Shown piece by piece: positions 11,813 to 17,221 of a stretch of 17,221 nucleotides of DNA. This stretch comes from an uncultured Verrucomicrobiota bacterium. Its GTDB lineage: Bacteria; Verrucomicrobiota; Kiritimatiellia; RFP12; UBA1067. A program made the position numbers and the translations under genes. Location of the stretch: assembly GCA_946631535.1 (NCBI GenBank), contig CAMPAF010000026.1, positions 1 through 17,221 on the forward strand, read 5' to 3'. The notes below the pieces were generated by a model that saw nothing but the letters and a program-made list of their open reading frames with translations, did no database searches and was not told the origin of the DNA. Numbering within the stretch: the first letter of the stretch is position 1; each line of letters starts with the position of its first letter.

Positions 11813-13108
11813 ATGGGCACATTCTCTATCAGAGGCCGCAAGGCCGTCTCGGGCACGCACCGCGTGCCAGGAAACAAGAACGCCGCGCTACCGATGGTGG
11901 CGGCGGCGCTGCTCACGTCCGATCCGGTCGTCCTGACGAACATGCCCGACATCGCCGACGTGCGCAGCATGCTCGCCTGCGCCAAGGCGTTCGGCGCGAA
12001 GGTGACGTTCGACGGCGCGGCACGCACCGCCACCATCACGGCGGCGAAGCTTCGCACGGCGCGGCTCGACCCCGATCTCGCTCGAAAGATCCGCACGTCC
12101 ATCCTCTTCGCGGGACCCCTTCTCGCGCGCACCGGCGGCGTCTCCCTTCCCCCGCCTGGCGGCGACGGCATCGGACACCGCAGGCTGGACACCCACCTCG
12201 ACGGTTTCGCCGCGCTCGGCGCAAAGGTGAAGGCCGGCCGCCGAATTCTCTCCGTGAAGGCAAGCGCTCGCGGCCTCGTAGGCGCGAAGCTGCTGCTGGA
12301 CGAGGCGTCTGTCACCGCCACCGAGAACATCCTCATGGCCGCCGTCCTCGCGAAGGGCACGACGGAGATATACAACGCCGCATGCGAACCGCACGTGCAG
12401 GATCTCTGCACGATGCTGAACTCCATGGGCGCAAGGATCGCCGGCATAGGCACGAACTGCCTCGTCGTGGAAGGCGTGGAATCCCTTCACGGCACCACGG
12501 CGCGCGTGGGCTGCGACGCGATCGAGGGCGCAAGCTACCTCACAGCCGCCGCCATCACCGGCGGCGAGATGACGCTCACGGAGATCGACCCGGACGTGTT
12601 CGCCATCCTCGCGCGCACGTTCGCCAGATTCGGAGTGAAGTGGACCGTCGACGAGGAGAAGCGCACCCTCCACATGCCCGCCCGCAAGCGGCGGCGGATG
12701 CAGTACGACCTCGGCGACGCCATACCGTCCGTCGCCGACGGCCCGTGGCCGATGTTCCCCTCAGACCTCATATCCATCCTCATAGTGCTGGCCACGCAGA
12801 CGCGCGGCACCTGCCTCTTCTTCGAGAAGATGTTCGAAAGCCGGCTCTATTTCGTCGACCATCTCATCGGCATGGGAGCGAAGATCGTGCTGTGCGACCC
12901 GCACCGCGTGGTCGTAACCGGCCCTACGCAACTTTCAGGCTCCACAGTCACTTCTCCCGACATCCGCGCAGGCATCGCCCTCATCCTGGCGGCCCTCTGC
13001 GCCAAGGGCGAGACCTCCATCCTCAACGCAGAATCAGTGGACCGCGGCTACGAGGCCGTCGAGAAGGAACTCTCCGCCCTCGGCGCCGACATCAAGCGGC
13101 TAAACTAA
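11813..13108 (+). CDS. murA: UDP-N-acetylglucosamine 1-carboxyvinyltransferase (MurA) with Asp at the fosfomycin Cys position
   Basis: Transfers enolpyruvate from PEP to UDP-GlcNAc, the first committed step of peptidoglycan synthesis, in the cytoplasm. At 431 residues it is a normal MurA length. The substrate segment GNKNAALPMVAAALLT (20-35) carries the conserved Lys22-Asn23, and the later GPWPMFPSDL (310-319) contains the conserved Asp318. The active-site loop reads SLPPPGGDGIGHRRLDTH (111-128): the usual GGC-x-IGARP is replaced by GGD-x-IGHRR, so the catalytic Cys is Asp118, and two extra prolines precede it. This form is known from other bacteria and gives natural resistance to fosfomycin. 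The frame is open back to 11648, but ATG 11813 follows GGAG and the promoter and starts at the conserved fold, so the longer form is rejected. Read divergently from menG; hairpins follow the stop. Confidence 0.93.
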   Translation: MGTFSIRGRKAVSGTHRVPGNKNAALPMVAAALLTSDPVVLTNMPDIADVRSMLACAKAFGAKVTFDGAARTATITAAKLRTARLDPDLARKIRTSILFAGPLLARTGGVSLPPPGGDGIGHRRLDTHLDGFAALGAKVKAGRRILSVKASARGLVGAKLLLDEASVTATENILMAAVLAKGTTEIYNAACEPHVQDLCTMLNSMGARIAGIGTNCLVVEGVESLHGTTARVGCDAIEGASYLTAAAITGGEMTLTEIDPDVFAILARTFARFGVKWTVDEEKRTLHMPARKRRRMQYDLGDAIPSVADGPWPMFPSDLISILIVLATQTRGTCLFFEKMFESRLYFVDHLIGMGAKIVLCDPHRVVVTGPTQLSGSTVTSPDIRAGIALILAALCAKGETSILNAESVDRGYEAVEKELSALGADIKRLN

Positions 13109-13110
13109 CG

Positions 13111-13138
13111 GCACCTGCCCCGTTCTAGGGGCAGGTGC
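13111..13138. terminator. Hairpin after murA, possible bidirectional terminator
   Basis: GCACCTGCCCC (13111-13121) and GGGGCAGGTGC (13128-13138) form a perfect 11-base stem with a 6-base loop, starting 2 bases after the murA stop. There is no clear U run on the plus side. On the minus side it lies about 30 bases beyond the hexokinase stop and is followed by a weakly U-rich stretch, so it may serve both converging genes. Confidence 0.65.
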
Positions 13139-13143
13139 GTATC

Positions 13144-13169
13144 GGCGTCAGAGTCATGCCTCTGACGCT
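13144..13169. terminator. Second hairpin, overlapping the hexokinase stop codon
   Basis: GCGTCAGAG (13145-13153) and CTCTGACGC (13160-13168) form a 9-base stem with a 6-base loop, extended by a G-U pair in the plus-strand transcript. It overlaps the last codon and stop of the hexokinase gene and sits 6 bases beyond the hairpin after murA. No U run follows on either strand. Confidence 0.5.
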
Positions 13170-14466
13170 ACTTCAGCAGCGCGGCCACTGCGGCGCCGAC
13201 CATCGGCGCGCAGTCCGGGCATACGGTGAGCGCGTAGGAGATGTTCCGCGCGGACAGCATCGCGTCGAGCTCGCGCTTCACGATCTCCGGGAAGCTCACG
13301 GCGCGCGTCTTGTAGTACGTGGAACCGTCGATGCACACGTTCACGGGCGCATACGGATCCGTGCCGCCGCCGGTCTTGATGATGAACGCGGCGAGGTGGA
13401 TGGCCGTAAGGATGGCCGCGCGCTCGAACACGGGCGTCGCCAGGCGACGGGCCGTCGCGCGGTCCTTCTCGTCCGTGAACACCTCAAGCAGCGGATTCGG
13501 CTTGCCGTTGTCATGCATCGCGCAGAAGTTGTCGAGGTCGTACGACTCCAGCGCGCCCAGCTGCAGGACGGCGAGCTTCGCGTCCTCGGAGAAGAAACCT
13601 TTGCGCGCGGCGGCCTTGAACACCTCCAGCCCGATGCGGCCGAGGTACGCGCCCGCGATCATCTTCTCGAAGCGCTGCGTGCCGCAGTCGGCGCTCTTCT
13701 TGTCCATCGCCTCGTCGAACTTCGACTGCGCGATCTTGTTGAAGCCGCCGGACTCCGTGTTGATCGCCATCGCGCCCGCGGGCGCGTCCTTGAGCTTCGT
13801 GATGTTCTCGTTCTTCTCGATGTAGGCCACGTTCGTGCCCGTGCCGAGGATGAAGCCGAGGTAGGCGGAGTAGCGCACGTCCTTCTCGATCGCCTTGCCC
13901 GCGAGGAGCGTCGCCACCGTGTCGTTCACCACCGTGATCTTGGACGGCTTCGGATCGAGGCGCTTCGCCATCTCCGCACCCACCCACTGCCCGACGATCT
14001 CCGGCGCCTGGATCTGCTTCGTCCAGTGCAACAGCTTCGCGTCGCCCTCGGCCGACGCCTCGGCGGGATACGAGAAGCAGAAGCCGACGGCGTTGTCCTT
14101 GACGAACGGCGCGCACCGCTGGACGTGCCCGGTGAGGACGGCGTAGAAGTCCTCCTGCGAGACGTAGCTCTTCGCGCCGGGCATCTCGCCCTTCTCCACG
14201 TGCTCGATCTTGATCTCGGAGCCGTCCGACGGGATCGTGACCGTGCCGGCGCGGAAGTTCGTGCCGCCGGCGTCGAGCACCGTCACGGGCGAATCTTTCG
14301 TCACCTCGCCGTACGGCGAAGTAAAGGTCGGAATCATCTTCAGGGACGACGGCGCGCCGGCGAGCCCGGCCTCCATCTCCTTCTGGAACGCGGCGACGAG
14401 GCCCGCACGATCAATCGTACGCGTCTCAAGTCCGTTTGCTTCAAGGAATTCTTCTGGTGTCTGCAT
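13168..14466 (-). CDS. Eukaryotic-type hexokinase
   Basis: Phosphorylates glucose or another hexose with ATP in the cytoplasm, feeding glycolysis. The 432-residue protein matches the two-domain hexokinase family known from eukaryotes rather than the short bacterial glucokinase or ROK families. Seen are phosphate-1 VLDAGGTNFRAG (63-74), the sugar-loop equivalent GFCFSYPAEAS (128-138), VNDTVATLLAG (180-190) with catalytic Asp182, phosphate-2 GFILGTGTNVAY (204-215), NTESGGF (236-242) with Asn and Glu ligands to the sugar, and VCIDGSTY (377-384) of the adenosine site. ATG 14466 has AAAGGA 7 bases upstream; an in-frame TTG at 14472 lies too close to it. Transcribed alone from a promoter at 14495-14524 and convergent with murA. 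It probably handles sugars released by the hydrolases in this region (inference). Confidence 0.93.
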   Translation of the reverse strand: MQTPEEFLEANGLETRTIDRAGLVAAFQKEMEAGLAGAPSSLKMIPTFTSPYGEVTKDSPVTVLDAGGTNFRAGTVTIPSDGSEIKIEHVEKGEMPGAKSYVSQEDFYAVLTGHVQRCAPFVKDNAVGFCFSYPAEASAEGDAKLLHWTKQIQAPEIVGQWVGAEMAKRLDPKPSKITVVNDTVATLLAGKAIEKDVRYSAYLGFILGTGTNVAYIEKNENITKLKDAPAGAMAINTESGGFNKIAQSKFDEAMDKKSADCGTQRFEKMIAGAYLGRIGLEVFKAAARKGFFSEDAKLAVLQLGALESYDLDNFCAMHDNGKPNPLLEVFTDEKDRATARRLATPVFERAAILTAIHLAAFIIKTGGGTDPYAPVNVCIDGSTYYKTRAVSFPEIVKRELDAMLSARNISYALTVCPDCAPMVGAAVAALLK

Positions 14467-14494
14467 GATCAAATCCTTTCTGTGGATGGGGAGT

Positions 14495-14524
14495 AGGATA
14501 GCACATTACGCCCCTCTCCGACAA
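14495..14524 (-). promoter_or_regulatory. Predicted sigma70-type promoter of the hexokinase gene
   Basis: Minus-strand TTGTCG (14519-14524), 18 bases, then TATCCT (14495-14500). The expected start near 14488 leaves a leader of about 21 bases with AAAGGA before the ATG. Confidence 0.5.
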
Positions 14525-14557
14525 GCGGAATCGGCGGCAACAATTTGCTGCCACTTT

Positions 14558-15505
14558 TTATTCATAGCTGAACCGGCTGCCGCCGATGGCCTCGCGCAGG
14601 ATGGAATCCATGGGGATGCCGTCGGACGGCGCCTCGGAAACCGACGCAAGAATGGAGGCGAGGCGGTCGGCCTCGCGGAACGTGGGCTCGCCATCCTCCA
14701 CCCCGCGCAGGAGATCGATCGCAAACGGCTTCAGCACCGCCAGCTCGTAGTCGAGGGCAGAGTTGAACACGGCGTCTGCCAGGTGCCGGAACGGATTTAT
14801 CCATTTCTGCTCGCCCTCCTCCACGCTCGGCCAGCGGGAAAGCGTGATGCTGGTTGGCGTGCCGCGGAAGTTCGAGTCGCGCACGATCCGCCGCACGAGC
14901 CGAGTGTCGTCGGGGAAGAACGCGTCGCATCCCTCGGGCATGAGCTGCGTGAACATGTTGAGGTACACGCGAAACTTTATCTCCTCAGCGATGCCTGACG
15001 TGAGGCGCGGGTTGAGGGCATGTATGCCTTCCAGCACCACGACGCCGCCGACTGGCAGCGTCGTCTGCTCCGGCGCGTCGTACCCCTCTTTCGTGGTGAA
15101 GTCGAACTTCCTCAGCGTCACGGCCTCGCCCTCGAACAGCTTTGCGAGGTCGGCAACCAGACGGTCACAGTCAACCGCCTCTATCGTCTCGTAGTCGAAC
15201 GTGCCGTCGGGGTTGCGCGGGTTGCGCGAATCGCCCACGAAATAGTCGTCCGTCGACATGTGCATCGCCGAAAGACCGTTCTCCCGCAGACGGATGCAGA
15301 GGCGCAGTGCCGTCGTCGTCTTGCCGGCAGATGACGGGCCCGAGACGAGCACAAGCCGAGTGGCTGGCACCTTGGCGGCGATACGCTCGGCGATGCGAAC
15401 GATCCGCTCGGAGTGGCGCGTCTCGTCTGTGAGCACCTGGCGCGAGAATCCTCCCCGCCGGATTATGTCGTTCAGTTCCGCGATGTCGGAAATGTGTCCT
15501 TCCAT
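14558..15505 (-). CDS. Uridine-kinase-like P-loop nucleoside kinase
   Basis: A 315-residue cytoplasmic P-loop kinase of the uridine kinase/phosphoribulokinase superfamily. It shows Walker A GPSSAGKT (56-63), the catalytic STDDYF (84-89) followed by NPRNPDGTFDYETIEAVD, then LEGIHALNPRL (158-168), TRLVRRIVRDSNFRGTP (201-217) and the C-terminal ILREAIGGS. This series matches the kinase half of a larger bacterial nucleoside kinase, which often has an N-terminal TGS/ThrRS-like domain of about 200 residues; here only the kinase half is present and starts cleanly. ATG 15505 has AGGGA at about 8 bases and a promoter at 15545-15573. It is 91 bases upstream of the hexokinase, which has its own promoter. 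Pyrimidine nucleoside salvage is the family role; the real substrate cannot be read from the sequence. Confidence 0.85.
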   Translation of the reverse strand: MEGHISDIAELNDIIRRGGFSRQVLTDETRHSERIVRIAERIAAKVPATRLVLVSGPSSAGKTTTALRLCIRLRENGLSAMHMSTDDYFVGDSRNPRNPDGTFDYETIEAVDCDRLVADLAKLFEGEAVTLRKFDFTTKEGYDAPEQTTLPVGGVVVLEGIHALNPRLTSGIAEEIKFRVYLNMFTQLMPEGCDAFFPDDTRLVRRIVRDSNFRGTPTSITLSRWPSVEEGEQKWINPFRHLADAVFNSALDYELAVLKPFAIDLLRGVEDGEPTFREADRLASILASVSEAPSDGIPMDSILREAIGGSRFSYE

Positions 15506-15544
15506 GTCGTTTTCCCTTCGGGTTCCTGTTTTTTCGCTGCAGAC

Positions 15545-15573
15545 AGTTTACCTTCTTTGGCCGATTCGCACAA
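15545..15573 (-). promoter_or_regulatory. Predicted sigma70-type promoter of the nucleoside kinase gene
   Basis: Minus-strand TTGTGC (15568-15573), 17 bases, then TAAACT (15545-15550). Start expected near 15538, with a leader of about 33 bases. Confidence 0.5.
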
Positions 15574-15596
15574 GAGGGAGCCCGACATGAATCTCA

Positions 15597-15625
15597 TGGA
15601 CGGGGCACGCGGGAACTGGTAGACT
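15597..15625 (+). promoter_or_regulatory. Possible promoter of the secreted glycoside hydrolase gene
   Basis: TGGACG (15597-15602), 17 bases, then TAGACT (15620-15625). The -35 is a poorer match than the others in the window. Start expected near 15632, with AGAGGA before the ATG at 15664. Confidence 0.4.
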
Positions 15626-15663
15626 CTTTGCGCTTTGCAACGCTCAAGAGAGGAACAGGACAG

Positions 15664-17221
15664 ATGAAGCAAACCATCGCAATGATCACATGCGCCATTG
15701 CCGCCTATCTGGCGGCGGGTGAACAGCAGCGCGAGGTGCGCGTGCGCGAAACCGCCGGCGGGCCCATGATCCACGTGGACGGCAAGGCCGTGCCGCCGCG
15801 CATGTTCTGGGGACGCTCCGGCTCGCGCCGCTACAAGATCGGCAAGGACTGGACGCCCTTCACGCTCACCTTCACCGCCCCCGCCGACACGGCGCGCGGC
15901 ACCGTGCACCTGCGCTTCCACAAGCCGCAGTCCGCCCACGCCCAACTTCGGAGCTTCTCCCTCTTGGAAGACGGCAAGCCCTTCCAGACCGGCATGGAGC
16001 ACGCGTTCGACGGTGACGCCGAGTTCGCGCAGACCTGGAAGATCTGGCCGCCGAAGAGCGACTACGTCCACACCGTCTCGGGCGGCGTCTGTACCGTGGA
16101 GCTGCATCCCTGGCGCCTACCAGGCCCCGACCGCGACTACCACTTCTACACGAAGTTCCTGCGCTTCCGCAAGGGCGCCGTCTACACGCTGCGCTTCGAG
16201 GCGCGCGGCGACGGCTGCAACTGGATCCTGCCCGGCGTCTACGACGTGGGTCCGTCCGGCGTCCACGCGCAACTCCCGCTGTCGTCCGGCGCCGACATGT
16301 CCGACACCTTTCTCTCCACGGTGCGCAAGGCCGCCGACGCGGGCGTGGACTTCGTCTCCTACGGCATCCCCGAGGTCTGGAAGGAGGACGGCGACGACTT
16401 CACGGCGTTCGACGCGCTGACGGACTCGATCATCCGGACGAACCCGAACGCGTTGCTCATCCCGCGCGTGAGCGTGAACGCGCCCAAGTGGTGGCTCGAC
16501 AAGAACCCCGAGCACCGCATGCAGTACGCCCAGGAGCATGTGAACGTCAATGGGCGTGGCGTGTGGGGGCGTGGCCTCCGCCCCGACATGGCCACCGTCT
16601 CGAGCCGACCCTACCGCGCCGCCGCCGTCGCGTACATCACGCGGTTCGCCCGCCACATGATGGAAAAGTACCCGCGCAACTTCGCCGGCATCCACCCCAC
16701 GGGGCAGAACACGAGCGAGTGGTTCTACTTCGACTCGTGGAACAAGATGAACGGCTACGACCCGCAGACCCTCGCCGCCTTCCGCGCCTGGACCGGCGAC
16801 CCCGCCGCCGAGGTGCCGCCCGTCTCGGCGCGCCTCGCGGGCGAGAACGAGCGACATCTGCTTGATCCCGTCACGCAGCGCCGCTGCATCGAGTTCAACC
16901 GCTTCCAGCAGCAGGAAATGACGGACTTCGTGGCCGAACTCGCGCGCGCCTGCCGCGCCGCGACGGAGGGACAGAAGCTCGTCGTGTTCTTCTACGGCTA
17001 CGCGTGGGAATTCGCCTCGCACCGCTACGGGCCCGCGAACTCCGGACACTACGGCATGGAGAACCTGCTGAAGAAGGCGGACGGCGCCATCGACATCCTC
17101 TGCTCCCCGATCTCCTACTTCGACCGCGCCTTCTGCGGCTCCGCGCCGAACATGAGCGCGGGCGAAACCGTGATGCGCAACGGCATCCTGTGGCTGAACG
17201 AGGACGACACGCGCACGCACC
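15664..17221 (+). CDS. Secreted TIM-barrel glycoside hydrolase, GH42-like (3' end outside window)
   Basis: The frame starts at ATG 15664 and stays open for 519 codons to the window edge. Residues 1-20 look like a signal peptide (MKQTIAMITCAIAAYLAAGE). Residues of about 55-210 form a probable beta-sandwich of the carbohydrate-binding type (FTLTFTAPADTARGTVHLRF, later LRFRKGAVYTLRFEARGDG). From about 215 the pattern is that of a TIM-barrel hydrolase: FLSTVRKAADAGVDFVSYGI, ALLIPRVSVNAPKWWLDKNP, then GIHPTGQNTSEWFY with Glu352 as candidate acid/base, and GILWLNEDDTRTH at the edge with Glu513 as candidate nucleophile. This layout resembles GH42 and related beta-galactosidase-like proteins, but the exact family cannot be fixed. 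AGAGGA precedes the ATG. Residues 296-305 hold a small tandem duplication. It is read divergently from the nucleoside kinase; the natural substrate is unknown. Confidence 0.75.
   Translation, partial: MKQTIAMITCAIAAYLAAGEQQREVRVRETAGGPMIHVDGKAVPPRMFWGRSGSRRYKIGKDWTPFTLTFTAPADTARGTVHLRFHKPQSAHAQLRSFSLLEDGKPFQTGMEHAFDGDAEFAQTWKIWPPKSDYVHTVSGGVCTVELHPWRLPGPDRDYHFYTKFLRFRKGAVYTLRFEARGDGCNWILPGVYDVGPSGVHAQLPLSSGADMSDTFLSTVRKAADAGVDFVSYGIPEVWKEDGDDFTAFDALTDSIIRTNPNALLIPRVSVNAPKWWLDKNPEHRMQYAQEHVNVNGRGVWGRGLRPDMATVSSRPYRAAAVAYITRFARHMMEKYPRNFAGIHPTGQNTSEWFYFDSWNKMNGYDPQTLAAFRAWTGDPAAEVPPVSARLAGENERHLLDPVTQRRCIEFNRFQQQEMTDFVAELARACRAATEGQKLVVFFYGYAWEFASHRYGPANSGHYGMENLLKKADGAIDILCSPISYFDRAFCGSAPNMSAGETVMRNGILWLNEDDTRTH

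Noticed and set aside
14536..14552. Hairpin after the nucleoside kinase gene as its terminator
   Set aside because: The stem is only 7 pairs with one G-U, and no U run follows on the minus strand. The T-rich tail lies on the plus side, where no gene needs it.

Overview
The window is GC-rich, densely packed bacterial chromosome. It looks like a Gram-negative saccharolytic member of the PVC superphylum, possibly Kiritimatiellota. That placement is an inference from gene content (secreted glycan hydrolases beside an SSS symporter, a eukaryote-like hexokinase, a PknB-like kinase with a long envelope-side region, and MurA with Asp in place of the catalytic Cys). It rests on no database search. No rRNA, tRNA, CRISPR array, insertion sequence or phage gene was seen.

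Layout from left to right. (1) At 1-190 on the minus strand is the N-terminal part of an MNT-type nucleotidyltransferase, running off the left edge. Its roughly 190-base upstream region holds a palindromic repeat, a promoter, and the terminator of trpS. (2) trpS (382-1338, minus) has its own sigma70-type promoter and a strong ribosome binding site. (3) A minus-strand operon at 1446-8374 encodes, in transcription order, a transmembrane Ser/Thr protein kinase, a sodium:solute symporter whose start codon overlaps the kinase stop (ATGA), and a secreted GH106-like rhamnosidase-type hydrolase. (4) A second minus-strand operon at 8470-11709 encodes a UbiE/MenG-type methyltransferase, an exported coiled-coil protein of unknown function, a divergent PlsC-like acyltransferase and an acyl-ACP thioesterase-like protein. 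Its first mRNA is predicted to be leaderless. (5) murA (11813-13108, plus) is read divergently from this operon from a back-to-back promoter. (6) A eukaryotic-type hexokinase (13168-14466, minus) converges on murA, with two hairpins between them. (7) A uridine-kinase-like P-loop kinase follows (14558-15505, minus). (8) A secreted TIM-barrel glycoside hydrolase begins at 15664 (plus) and runs off the right edge.

How the genes may fit together: the two secreted hydrolases, the symporter and the hexokinase suggest release, uptake and phosphorylation of sugars from plant or host glycans. The kinase is tied by translational coupling to the symporter and may sense or control that uptake; this is inference. 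The second operon mixes lipid and quinone functions with an envelope protein. Seven places show a recognisable promoter with a TTG-type -35 or close variant, 17-18 bases from a TAnnnT -10, so the housekeeping sigma factor appears to use ordinary sites here.
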